A stretch of DNA of 39,583 nt from a virus: positions 1-39,583 of IMG/VR virus record IMGVR_UViG_3300035459_000066. One strand, given 5' to 3'. Numbering within the stretch: the stretch's first letter is position 1; every line of letters begins with the position of its first letter. This document shows positions 14,626 through 22,312 of the stretch, in pieces. Under the pieces are notes generated by a model. The model saw only the letters and a list, made by a program, of their open reading frames with translations, did not search any database and was not told where the DNA came from. A program made the translations under genes and the position numbers.

Positions 14626-15450
14626 TTATTTTTCCTTATGCAAATCAACAATCTTCACCAATTCCAACCGCCCACAACGTGCCTTCCCATCAGTATTGTA
14701 CGGGACTACCACATCAGGCAAATCTTCCCAACGGATACGGCATAGCCATAAATCAGCATTGATGTAATTACTTTTGCACCAGTCGAGGGTCCCGAAATTT
14801 ACACCACAGGCACAAGCTACAGTCGGCAGTGGATTGACAACCTCTTCCAAGAATGCACCTTTTTTAATCTCCCAGTATTCAGGCGGGTTGCAGTTTGTTT
14901 TATTGGCTCCAATGCGTTTATAGACCAAGAAACCTAACTTATCTTTTTTGAAATTACCCATAAACTCTCGGGCAGTAATTAAATTTTTGGCGTCTGAGAG
15001 ATTGGCGTCTGAGAGATTGGCGCGTAAGAGATTGGCGTCTGAGAGATTGGCGCGTAAGAGATTGGCGTCTAAGAGATTGGCGTCTGAGAGATTGGCGCGT
15101 AAGAGATTGGCGTCTGAGAGATTGGCGCGTAAGAGATTGGCGCGTAAGAGATTGGCGTCTGAGAGATTGGCGCGTAAGAGATTGGCGCGTAAGAGATTGG
15201 CGTCTGAGAGATTGGCGTCTGAGAGATTGGCGCGTAAGAGATTGGCGTCTGAGAGATTGGCGTCTGAGAGATTGGCGTCTGAGAGATTGGCGCGTAAGAG
15301 ATTGGCGTATGAGAGATTGGCGTCTGAGAGATCGGCGTCTGAGAGATCGGCGCCCCATTCAAAAACAGCCCTATTCCCACCTGGTTGACCATTTATCCAT
15401 TCTAGGTGTTTCTCTAAAATTTCTTTAATCATTTCTTTTGTGTATTTCAA
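14626..15450 (-). CDS. Pentapeptide-repeat protein, 274 aa
   Basis: The start is TTG 15450 with AGGAGG at five bases; the ATG seven codons later has no such site. After a 34-residue helical leader come 24 perfect or near-perfect pentapeptides (about residues 36-155), mostly LSDAN or LLRAN, which fold as a right-handed quadrilateral beta helix. About 120 residues follow, with WEIKKGAFLEEVVN and two Cys at 'CACG', a separate domain. Pentapeptide proteins such as MfpA and Qnr mimic DNA and bind gyrase, but family members have varied roles, so that link is only possible. The repeats are nearly identical in DNA too, a sign of recent expansion. Confidence 0.92.
   Translation of the reverse strand: MKYTKEMIKEILEKHLEWINGQPGGNRAVFEWGADLSDADLSDANLSYANLLRANLSDANLSDANLSDANLLRANLSDANLSDANLLRANLLRANLSDANLLRANLLRANLSDANLLRANLSDANLLDANLLRANLSDANLLRANLSDANLSDAKNLITAREFMGNFKKDKLGFLVYKRIGANKTNCNPPEYWEIKKGAFLEEVVNPLPTVACACGVNFGTLDWCKSNYINADLWLCRIRWEDLPDVVVPYNTDGKARCGRLELVKIVDLHKEK
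14986..15350 (-). repeat. 24-unit 15-bp tandem repeat encoding pentapeptides
   Basis: Read on the plus strand, the unit is gattggcgtctgaga or gattggcgcgtaaga, two forms mixed in an irregular order, with three single-base variants. Each unit codes one pentapeptide. As 15 is a multiple of three, the array is open in several frames on both strands, which explains long spurious ORFs here. Near-identity between units suggests replication slippage or recombination. Confidence 0.95.
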
Positions 15451-15459
15451 AATATCCTC

Positions 15460-15756
15460 CTAAGCATTGATTTCCTTTTCACAATATTTACAAATTCTAA
15501 TAGTCTCTATCTCGGCCCCATTTTCAACATAATAACGATTTGATTCCGGCGGTCTTAAAACAACAGGATTTCCATATTCGTGTTTTCCATTCGGAGACAA
15601 TAAACATTCTTTCAATGGTCGAGTTTGATCACAGGTTGAACATCTTTCTATCTGTACCCCCTCTTTTTCGCCATCATTAACCCAATTATGGCCATGCTCC
15701 TGACAATAAGTTTCAGGGTCTTCCAAGTCTATTATCGAATTTGATTTTATATTCAT
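15460..15756 (-). CDS. Zinc-binding protein, 98 aa, first gene behind P2
   Basis: Two metal-site-like clusters are visible: CQEHGHNW with CSTCDQ (residues about 18 and 38-41), and CKYCEKEINA at the C-terminus (about residues 90-93), with HEYGN between. The protein is likely a small double zinc-ribbon or treble-clef domain. It starts 17 bases after the predicted transcription start of P2 and is the first early gene. Early zinc proteins in phages often bind host RNA polymerase or nucleic acid, but nothing specific identifies this one. Confidence 0.75.
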   Translation of the reverse strand: MNIKSNSIIDLEDPETYCQEHGHNWVNDGEKEGVQIERCSTCDQTRPLKECLLSPNGKHEYGNPVVLRPPESNRYYVENGAEIETIRICKYCEKEINA

Positions 15757-15772
15757 AAATTTGCCCTATTTA

Positions 15773-15821
15773 TGGTTAAATATTACTACGACAATTTCAC
15801 TTTGTCAAGCGAATTTACAAA
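15773..15821 (-). promoter_or_regulatory. Promoter P2, strong sigma70-like early promoter
   Basis: On the minus strand, TTGACA (15808-15803), a 17-base spacer and TAATAT (15785-15780) form a near-consensus promoter. The block TTGTAAATTCGCTTGACA is identical to P1, and an ATAGGGCAAA leader follows. It stands just downstream of the late terminators and drives the early operon. Confidence 0.88.
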
Positions 15822-15834
15822 CTAGTTTTAGAAT

Positions 15835-15862
15835 AAAAGCCAACCCCGATTAAGGGGTTGGC
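15835..15862 (-). terminator. Rho-independent terminator, minus strand
   Basis: A nine-pair perfect stem (GCCAACCCC with GGGGTTGGC, six-base loop) is followed on the minus strand by TTTTATTC. It lies directly upstream of P2 and insulates the early promoter from late transcription or from the candidate RNA at 15835-16020. Confidence 0.88.
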
Positions 15863-16020
15863 CATAATTTAATCCCGTCAACAAAAAATAAACAGGGAAT
15901 GCTTTTGATATTGCATTAAACAATCTATTTTTTGGTCATTTACGGAGTAAGACGGGCGCAAAACTCCGATTGACTTTGAATGTGCCTCTCGGTTATCAAG
16001 CCTACCCACGCACTCAAATA
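15835..16020 (-). ncRNA. Candidate structured non-coding RNA between two terminators
   Basis: This gene-free stretch lies between the terminators at 16045-16076 and 15835-15862. A TATAAT box lies at 16027-16022 on the minus strand, though its -35 is poor. Helices can be drawn: TTTGA-GTGC (16018-16010) with GCAC-AT-TCAAA (15985-15975), CGGAGT (15968-15963) with ACTCCG (15948-15943), and the terminator stem. The predicted transcript would be about 180 nt. No ORF with a ribosome site is present. It could also be a replication origin or late mRNA tail. Confidence 0.35.
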
Positions 16021-16044
16021 TATTATACAACAAAACAATTTTAG

Positions 16045-16076
16045 AATAAAAACAGTCGGTAGGGCACCGACTGTTT
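16045..16076 (-). terminator. Rho-independent terminator, minus strand
   Basis: An 11-pair perfect stem (AAACAGTCGGT with ACCGACTGTTT, loop of five) is followed on the minus strand by a TTTTTATT run. It is the second terminator behind the late operon. On the plus strand only a short T run follows, so it is mainly minus-directed. Confidence 0.85.
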
Positions 16077-16081
16077 ATTAT

Positions 16082-16165
16082 GGATGGAAGCTACAAAGTC
16101 CATCCGATCAATTTCATTATAGCATAAATTAAATGATAGGTGGTCGGTTCACCATTCCGACCACC
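16082..16165. other. Two further hairpins in the late/early boundary region
   Basis: A seven-pair hairpin (GGATGGA with TCCATCC, at about 16082-16105) and a nine-pair perfect hairpin (GGTGGTCGG with CCGACCACC, 16139-16165, nine-base loop) lie between the terminators. Neither is followed by a good T run on either strand. They may be RNA-processing or stability elements, protein-binding sites, or part of an origin. A plus-strand AAGGAGG at about 16171-16177 has no start codon after it. Confidence 0.6.
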
Positions 16166-16210
16166 AACCAAAAAGGAGGAACGAAGAAAACGTCCATAAT
16201 TATTATATAT

Positions 16211-16244
16211 CAAAATAAAAGAGGCCGCATGATTACGACCTCTT
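16211..16244 (-). terminator. Rho-independent terminator of the late operon
   Basis: An eight-pair stem (AGAGGTCG with CGGCCTCT, one G-U pair in RNA) is followed on the minus strand by TTTTATTTT. It begins about 30 bases after the stop of the last late gene (16276), the natural end of the virion-lysis transcript. Confidence 0.85.
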
Positions 16245-16275
16245 CTTTAACAGCCTAGAAAGGTTAGGTTGTTAA

Positions 16276-16965
16276 CTACTTCTTGGCTACTTCGTCAGTT
16301 CCGACAGCAGATTGAATACTCTTATAAATGCCGGTTACAAATAATCCAATCGCGGTAGCATTAAGAATAATACTTGTGATCTGCAGCAGGGTAAATGTAG
16401 CGTTAGGCGGCAAAACGGCTATCTGGGTCGGGATCGCAAACAGAAACGATAAGCCGAAACCGAGCGCGGTTAATTTTCCGCCACTCAACCATCCGATTTG
16501 TTTCACATACGCCAGGATTCCAGAAATGAATCCCATCATCACAACATTGGCAGCAACAAAAGCCAAAGCGTTCATAAATAATTTTACAACATCCATTGTA
16601 TTCTCCTCATAGTTGGGTTCTATTTTTTCAACCGTGGCATTTTGTTTAATAATAGGCGCCAAGGTCGATTTAATAATTTTAGTCGGTTTTAAAGTTGCTG
16701 TGGGTTTTGGGGTTATTGTAGATTTTACGATTATTGCCGGTTTTGATGTCGGCATATTTTCCATCGGCACAACTTCTACCGCAGAGATAGGCGCCACGAT
16801 TTCAGTAGTCGCCTCTGGGATAATTGATGTTATTGGTTTATTGCGATAAGATGAAATTGCACTTATCCATAATCCAACAAATAACAAAACCAGTAGAACT
16901 ACAAAAAAGTAATTCTTCGCAAATACTTTTATTTTCTCAAATGCACCACTAAAGAATTCTTTCAT
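16276..16965 (-). CDS. Membrane protein with holin-like C-terminal domain, 229 aa, internal start at 16596
   Basis: Full-length start at ATG 16965 has AAGGAG at four bases. Residues 18-38 form one membrane span. Residues 45-118 are a Pro/Thr/Lys/Ile-rich linker (TPKPTATLKPTKIIK). The C-terminal 105 residues contain about three membrane spans, as in holins. Inside the ORF, Met124 (ATG 16596-16594) has its own GAGGAG Shine-Dalgarno six bases upstream and would give a separate 106-residue holin-sized protein. The gene may therefore make two products, or represent a fusion of an anchored linker with a holin. It is the last gene of the late operon, behind the lysin. Confidence 0.75.
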   Translation of the reverse strand: MKEFFSGAFEKIKVFAKNYFFVVLLVLLFVGLWISAISSYRNKPITSIIPEATTEIVAPISAVEVVPMENMPTSKPAIIVKSTITPKPTATLKPTKIIKSTLAPIIKQNATVEKIEPNYEENTMDVVKLFMNALAFVAANVVMMGFISGILAYVKQIGWLSGGKLTALGFGLSFLFAIPTQIAVLPPNATFTLLQITSIILNATAIGLFVTGIYKSIQSAVGTDEVAKK

Positions 16966-17015
16966 ATTACTCCTTTTTAATATTGGATTTAATTATTATT
17001 CGATAAGCACCTCCT

Positions 17016-17264
17016 TTATTTTAATATGCGTGGCAATATGAGATTGGCCAATAGAGTAATTAAGATAGCGATTTCTATACCCATCATTTTAGCATATCCT
17101 TTTTTTACTTCTTTTACATCGGCACACAATCCATCGTCAAGATTTTTACCGTAAACTGTATCTCTTACCTGGCGTATCATTTCGTCATAGCCTCCTTTCT
17201 CTTTATGATCAATTAAATGTTGATCAATTTTAATATCGATGTTTTGCAATGTCATTTTTCCCAT
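17016..17264 (-). CDS. Holin/XhlA-like membrane protein, 82 aa
   Basis: The first 55 residues are a charged, helical and possibly coiled-coil region. The last 22 (GIEIAILITLLANLILPRIL) are a single membrane span. This is the XhlA/hemolysin-type holin accessory layout in Gram-positive-type phages. It lies between the GH25 lysin and the larger membrane protein, so it belongs to the lysis cassette. An orphan AAAGGAGGTG ribosome site overlaps its stop and has no start codon in range. Confidence 0.7.
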   Translation of the reverse strand: MGKMTLQNIDIKIDQHLIDHKEKGGYDEMIRQVRDTVYGKNLDDGLCADVKEVKKGYAKMMGIEIAILITLLANLILPRILK

Positions 17265-17276
17265 GTTCTCAATCCT

Positions 17277-18173
17277 TTACTTTGGTTTAATGTACATACC
17301 TTGCTCGCCCTCAAATGCCGCAAACGCACTCGGATATTTCTTATATTGGAATTCTACCCAGCGATTATTAACAATTCTTATTGCCTTAATCTCATTGTCT
17401 TTGTAGAGTTGACCTAAAATCTTAAACTCAGTTCCCCCACCGGTTCTCACATTTAAAACGCTGGCGGTAACAATACCAATATCACCCGCTTTCAATTTTG
17501 GCGATGCTGGTTCCGGCTCAGGAACGATGACAGGAGCAGGATTATTGGCCAATGCCAATAATTCATCCATAGACCGTAACCAGTAATTACCATCCATTGC
17601 GGGTAGTCCTGGTAGTTTCAATTTATCCGTGTATTGCCATATGATCACATTCGGCTTGATTTTTGGGGATAGGTCACCAATGGTCTGCGCGTATCGGGCG
17701 ATCCAAAATAATGTACCCATTGGCCAATCAGGATTACCCGCCTGATTAACCAGAAATCCATTACGAGAATAAACAATAGGATTACGACCAATTCGTACCG
17801 CAACCTCATTAATGAACGCCAGAAGTTGCCTGCCAACTTCTTTAGGGGGCAATCCGTCCGTGTCCTCGCAGTCAACTATGGGGGGTAAATCAGGAGGATT
17901 TTTTGAATAAATTTCAGCATAATGTCGCGCTTGTTTGGATGCCCCCGCTGAAGGATGGAAATAATAATAATCCCCGCAGATAATTCCAACTCTTTTTAAT
18001 TCTGAAATATTACGGTCATGCAGTTCATCCTTCACGCACGGTTTTAGAAATTTATGGATATAAACTTCACCGGCTTTTACGATTGCAAATTTAATATTAT
18101 TGGTTAATAATTTTTCAACATTGACCAATGCCTGCCAGTGACAGAAATCAGCACCTGGTATATTTGTTGTCAT
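17277..18173 (-). CDS. Endolysin: GH25 muramidase plus SH3 domain, 298 aa
   Basis: The GH25 barrel opens with PGADFCHWQ (Asp9) and carries the catalytic pair in PPIVDCEDTDG (Asp101, Glu103), with YYYFHPSAG, FWIARYA and IIWQYTD as further family marks to about residue 205. A Pro-rich linker (PVIVPEPEPASPKLK) leads to a bacterial SH3 domain (about 228-298; VLNVRTGGGTEFKILGQL). It would cut the glycan of peptidoglycan and bind the wall, releasing progeny. No signal peptide is visible, so export should depend on the neighbouring holin genes. Confidence 0.93.
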   Translation of the reverse strand: MTTNIPGADFCHWQALVNVEKLLTNNIKFAIVKAGEVYIHKFLKPCVKDELHDRNISELKRVGIICGDYYYFHPSAGASKQARHYAEIYSKNPPDLPPIVDCEDTDGLPPKEVGRQLLAFINEVAVRIGRNPIVYSRNGFLVNQAGNPDWPMGTLFWIARYAQTIGDLSPKIKPNVIIWQYTDKLKLPGLPAMDGNYWLRSMDELLALANNPAPVIVPEPEPASPKLKAGDIGIVTASVLNVRTGGGTEFKILGQLYKDNEIKAIRIVNNRWVEFQYKKYPSAFAAFEGEQGMYIKPK

Positions 18174-18182
18174 TTTTATCCT

Positions 18183-18875
18183 TTATTTTTGCATGTGTGC
18201 AATTGCTTTATAAGGTTGATAAGGTTTTGTTGGTACAGCAAAATCGCTCGTCCAACTTCCCACATCTTTTGAGAAAAAGAGTTCCTGTCCATAACCGACA
18301 TAATAGCGCGTGTAATTTTGGTCTTGCCCAAAATAAACTCTTGCATTCAAAGCCGTAACTGTAGTTGCTGTTGTTCTAGTCGCCTTTGATATTCCACCAA
18401 CATAAATAGTCCAAATATTCCCATATCTAACCAATGCGATATGAACCCAATTATTTGTATTAATCAATGATCCAGCAGTTAAGAGCATTGGAGTAGAACT
18501 GCTGTATTCGTAAATATAAAAAGCTAAATCGCCGGCACTGGTATTACTGGTTAATAATGACCACATTCCCGTTCCAAAAGCCCCTGGCGATTTACTAATC
18601 AGCGTAGCATAAGCAGTTGTTTGAGCAGTTTTAAACCAACCAGCCAACCTAAAATTGGCTGAACCTAAATCAAAATCTGTATGATAAGGTGTGTAAATTC
18701 CACCCGCATTAAATAATCCAGATGACCCATTCCACTTTGATTGAGCGGTAGAAATTTTAGCGTCACCTGTTGCTGTCCATGCCTTGCCGCTTTCATCAAT
18801 AAATGTTGTAGCGTTATTAACCCCGTTCATGGAGACTAATGATTTTGTGTCTTTATTCGGTATTCGCCAAGTCAT
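18183..18875 (-). CDS. LamG / concanavalin A-like lectin domain protein, 230 aa
   Basis: The protein is almost wholly one beta-sandwich of the laminin-G/ConA-like type: GSSGLFNAGGIYTPYHTDFD, then FRLAGWFKTAQTTAYATLIS, WVHIALVRYGNIWTIYVGG and ARVYFGQDQNYTRYYVGYG. Such domains bind carbohydrate in phage receptor-binding proteins. It follows the tail fiber genes and precedes the lysin, where receptor-binding proteins usually lie. AGGTGATTT precedes the ATG. Confidence 0.85.
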   Translation of the reverse strand: MTWRIPNKDTKSLVSMNGVNNATTFIDESGKAWTATGDAKISTAQSKWNGSSGLFNAGGIYTPYHTDFDLGSANFRLAGWFKTAQTTAYATLISKSPGAFGTGMWSLLTSNTSAGDLAFYIYEYSSSTPMLLTAGSLINTNNWVHIALVRYGNIWTIYVGGISKATRTTATTVTALNARVYFGQDQNYTRYYVGYGQELFFSKDVGSWTSDFAVPTKPYQPYKAIAHMQK

Positions 18876-18882
18876 AAATCAC

Positions 18883-20109
18883 CTAAGTCAAAAACTCGTA
18901 GCGCGATGGTAAAACATACAATGTTCCGTAAAAATCAATGGCATTGGTCGTCTGGATTGCATCTGCATCTAAAGTAATCTTATCACCGAGAGCCAAAACA
19001 GATCCGTTATCAGCAGTAAAAGGAGTCGGGGAAGAAGCAACTGTTGTAGCCAATGTTGGTTTGGTCGTGAACATGGTCGCGCCGTTTTTGTTGATATCAA
19101 CGGTTGTACTATTGGTCGTACCTGCTGTACCTACTTGTAAATCTGCGCCTAAAACTTTCATCGGCTCTTCGGCATAGCGAGCATTGCAGAAATCCGCTTC
19201 GACCGCGCCGATATTCCCAGCTCTGGCAAACTTCCACGCAAAGGCTTCAGCGCCAACGATTCCGTATTTTAATGAACCTGCGTCTATACTGGTCATTGTG
19301 TCGCCAATGATGGTTACAGTGGTATTCGGCGCCCCATAGGTAGACGGAATAGAAACCATCCCGAATTTAGTCACACCGCCTTCTGCCCATTTAATAATTA
19401 ACCCTTTTGCTATTTTAGTTGTGTAATCTCCGGTTACAGTAAAAGTGGTATTTCCAGTTCTGACTGGTGTGCCAAGCATTGTTTTCCAAAATCTACCCGC
19501 AATAGCAAGTTGGTCCGGCGCGATTACCTTCGCCGCTTCTGTACCCGCATTAATCTCAGCAGCCGTAGCATAAGTTAAAGCCCCTCCCCCACCCCCCGAC
19601 ACAAATACAGTTGTCCCATTCGAGTAACAAATCAATGCACCCTGTGAGAAAGTAATATCCGCCCCACCAGAACAGGAAATATTACCTGTGCCGTGTTTAA
19701 TAGTTAAAGTATCGGTGCCAGGGTCGGACATATACAGGATGACTACCTGTCCAACCGCAAGACCGCTAATGGTCTTTAGTTCATCTGTTGTGCCTGTTTG
19801 AGGTTGTAATTTATGCGTACCTTGAGTAACCGTAATGGCGTCTGTGGCTAAAGTTAATTCAGTAGCGGCCAGAAGTCGTAAAATATCAATACCGGTATCA
19901 TTTATTTCAGAATCAAGGGCATCAACACCGTCCTCGAGGTTTTGCATTTTAGCGGCGTCAACGGTCGATCCAACAGTAGTAATTCCAGTGGATAGATTGA
20001 TTTGAACATCTTCGTAAATTGGGACGCCGTCATCATCCAAAATATCGAAACGCTGGTCACCGGCAAGGACTTCATCTGTCCAAGTTGCTTTTGTATATAT
20101 TTTGGCCAT
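18883..20109 (-). CDS. Tail fiber / baseplate protein, 408 aa
   Basis: A longer frame begins at 20163 but overlaps the upstream gene; ATG 20109 with AAGGA at 10 bases is preferred. The N-terminus (KATWTDEVLAGDQRFDILDD) and the segment AAKMQNLEDGVDALDSEIND are typical of phage tail fibers that begin with a baseplate-binding domain. A beta-rich, Gly/Thr-rich shaft follows with SGGGGGALTYATAAEINAG, the familiar repeat-like fiber element. The C-terminal part resembles siphovirus fiber caps. Host recognition or baseplate structure is likely. Confidence 0.8.
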   Translation of the reverse strand: MAKIYTKATWTDEVLAGDQRFDILDDDGVPIYEDVQINLSTGITTVGSTVDAAKMQNLEDGVDALDSEINDTGIDILRLLAATELTLATDAITVTQGTHKLQPQTGTTDELKTISGLAVGQVVILYMSDPGTDTLTIKHGTGNISCSGGADITFSQGALICYSNGTTVFVSGGGGGALTYATAAEINAGTEAAKVIAPDQLAIAGRFWKTMLGTPVRTGNTTFTVTGDYTTKIAKGLIIKWAEGGVTKFGMVSIPSTYGAPNTTVTIIGDTMTSIDAGSLKYGIVGAEAFAWKFARAGNIGAVEADFCNARYAEEPMKVLGADLQVGTAGTTNSTTVDINKNGATMFTTKPTLATTVASSPTPFTADNGSVLALGDKITLDADAIQTTNAIDFYGTLYVLPSRYEFLT

Positions 20110-20122
20110 TGATTTATATTCC

Positions 20123-20944
20123 TTATGCAAGACCGTATAAAGATGCAACAGAGTCGGTATCAAAATTATCAGATGCAGGAATTACAGTTATGCGATTAAT
20201 AGCATTAGAACTTCTCCAAAATCCAGATATGTTATAACAATATAAATTTCCGGAAGAAGTTCCTACTTTAAATGATGACAAAGAATTTAATACTTTATTA
20301 AAGACTGTATTTCTGTAATCGCTTATTGTGAATTGTATGTGACCTGATAAACCAGCGCTACACAAAGACCCCGCAATACCTCCAAGAACAACATGCACTT
20401 GACTTAAACCTTCGCCACCGCCGCCGGTTCCACCAACAGCGGACAATATTTCATAATCATAATTAGCACCACTATCATTATTAAATATTGCATAAACAAA
20501 GTCCAATGTTGTCGCTTTAGTGCCACGCGCATTAATTATTAATTGAAGATTCCTATAGGTAGTGGGTATTGAAGTAAAATCAAAATTTGCCGCAGGAGAA
20601 GCCAGCACTTTTTCTTCAATTAATGTCATTCCACCATTGCCCCATTCTGGCAATGTCCCGCCACTATTCATTTTTAATGTTTGCCCTGCTGTTCCTTTAG
20701 CTAACCTCGCCAATGCCGTTGCGGTATCTGCATAGAATAAATCACCAGTAGTTTGTCCAGTTATTAATGCTTGTACCGCTGTCTGTGTGACCAATTTAAC
20801 TAAATCAGCGTATGTAATTGCTTTTACTTGTTTAGCAAGTAATGGTTCGCTGATATCGTGTATAAGAATAAAATCACCTGGCGCCGGTGTTGTTATTACT
20901 GTAGTAGGATCCGCTTCCAAAGTTGTGAATTTTTTATTTGCCAT
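20123..20944 (-). CDS. Tail fiber protein, 273 aa
   Basis: The N-terminal 50 residues carry the adaptor motif PGDFILIHDISEP and KAITYADLVKL seen in many tail fiber and spike proteins. The shaft region has QALITGQTTGDLFYAD and TAGQTLKMNSGGTLPEWG. The C-terminal domain begins with TYRNLQLIINARG, a widespread beta-sandwich receptor-tip fold. It lies between the baseplate protein and the second fiber gene. The adaptor motif also appears in the much smaller gene at 38909. Confidence 0.82.
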   Translation of the reverse strand: MANKKFTTLEADPTTVITTPAPGDFILIHDISEPLLAKQVKAITYADLVKLVTQTAVQALITGQTTGDLFYADTATALARLAKGTAGQTLKMNSGGTLPEWGNGGMTLIEEKVLASPAANFDFTSIPTTYRNLQLIINARGTKATTLDFVYAIFNNDSGANYDYEILSAVGGTGGGGEGLSQVHVVLGGIAGSLCSAGLSGHIQFTISDYRNTVFNKVLNSLSSFKVGTSSGNLYCYNISGFWRSSNAINRITVIPASDNFDTDSVASLYGLA

Positions 20945-20953
20945 GATTGCCTC

Positions 20954-22312
20954 TTATAAAATATATTGATAACGCCTGAAAGCGTTTTGTCTGGTTAAAT
21001 CCGTACCGCAAAGTGCCACTCCCACGCGAGGTCGCCGATAATTAATAGATTCAATCCCGAGTATATCGACTTTTGAAAGATAACCACCCGTCAAATTCAT
21101 ATCCATTTTTTGAACAGTGGCCAATATCTTTTTTTGATAGAGTGTGCTGGTAAAAACAATATCACTGGTCTTGACTGCGGATGGTAATAATAAAATGTTC
21201 TGAAAATAACGTTGCCGGTAATAATCTCGGACATTATTTAAAACTATTTGGGCGTTATCAGCGCTTACCATTGTTGCCTCAGAAATTGTCAATGTGTTCT
21301 TGTTTGCAAATTCTGAGACGCCTGTTTCATTGAAAATAAAAGAACGTTTGCTATCCAACCAAGGATATCCGGTAATTGTGATTGTTCCTGGCGTGGTCAT
21401 TTCCAGATACAGGCAGTTCGGACCAAAGATATATTCACCACCAACTTCAAAATTCTCATCGTCTTCAGTGACAAAATAATCATCATCTTCCATTGCAAAA
21501 AGTGAGGGTGCATAACCAGGCCCATTAACCACGATATTGTAGTAAGGCTTTTCAAAAATAATCTTATGCGAACCTATCTCGAGATATTTCTCAAAGATAT
21601 TTTCTAATACCTCGCCCTGTGTGTAATTATGGGAAACCAGTTCGATATTAGTTACCAGTGGCAGTAATTCCAACGGTTGAACTATGCCTTTATTGGCGTC
21701 CGTGATTTCAGATTTATAAAATACGGTTGGTACTGTGATTGGCAGGATATTTAATAGTTGGCTTCTTGCAGTTGTTGCAATTGCGCCTGCACTAAAACAT
21801 ATTTGTTTTAATGCCTCTCGATAATCGCTGGGAGGTATCCATCCCGAAATTTCAACATCTTTTATAGAATCATCAACCGAATATAAAACGTTGATTGGAT
21901 TTAATACCGAGACTAAAATTGTTTCAAGTGTTGTTGGCACTGACCAAAAGCCACCATCGTATTCAGTGGCAGCCATGACGCCGATAATATCAACTGCCTT
22001 GAATTCGAATTCGTGTTCGCTTATATTTTTCCACTTTTCCAGATAATACTTACCGATAAAACTATTAATGCCATCAATATTTTCATAGACTAAAACAGGT
22101 AGTCTCTCTGAAAGTAACTGGAAATATTGACCTGAAAACATCGAGAAGGATTCATCTAAAGTTAATATCTTGAATTCAATAGTTCCAATGGGAATTTCTG
22201 CACTGATCGGATTTACTTCCTCGATCAGATTGGCTGATATGACTTTAGTACCCGAAAATTCAAAGACTGTGCCACCGATGGTTAATTGGATAACAGGATA
22301 AGTGATACTCAT
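20954..22312 (-). CDS. Tail-associated baseplate protein, 452 aa
   Basis: The protein is beta-rich and starts with YPVIQLTIGGTVFEFSGTKV, with LLSERLPVLVYENIDGINSF and KYYLEKWKNISEHEFEFKAVD, the pattern of tail-tip/baseplate hub proteins of Gram-positive siphoviruses, placed directly after the distal tail protein. The middle (IPPSDYREALKQICFSAGA) and the end (INYRRPRVGVALCG) agree with the family. No peptidase or lysozyme motif is visible, so it is probably structural. The start overlaps the next upstream gene by ATGA. Confidence 0.78.
   Translation of the reverse strand: MSITYPVIQLTIGGTVFEFSGTKVISANLIEEVNPISAEIPIGTIEFKILTLDESFSMFSGQYFQLLSERLPVLVYENIDGINSFIGKYYLEKWKNISEHEFEFKAVDIIGVMAATEYDGGFWSVPTTLETILVSVLNPINVLYSVDDSIKDVEISGWIPPSDYREALKQICFSAGAIATTARSQLLNILPITVPTVFYKSEITDANKGIVQPLELLPLVTNIELVSHNYTQGEVLENIFEKYLEIGSHKIIFEKPYYNIVVNGPGYAPSLFAMEDDDYFVTEDDENFEVGGEYIFGPNCLYLEMTTPGTITITGYPWLDSKRSFIFNETGVSEFANKNTLTISEATMVSADNAQIVLNNVRDYYRQRYFQNILLLPSAVKTSDIVFTSTLYQKKILATVQKMDMNLTGGYLSKVDILGIESINYRRPRVGVALCGTDLTRQNAFRRYQYIL

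Noticed and set aside
14986-15350. CRISPR-like array
   Set aside because: Units are 15 bases, directly abutting without spacers, and encode pentapeptides.
14948-15388. Long ORFs in other frames over the pentapeptide array (RLASERLARK and RRQSLTRQ patterns)
   Set aside because: A 15-base repeat stays open in several frames automatically. Only the LSDAN/LLRAN frame has a ribosome site and a known fold.
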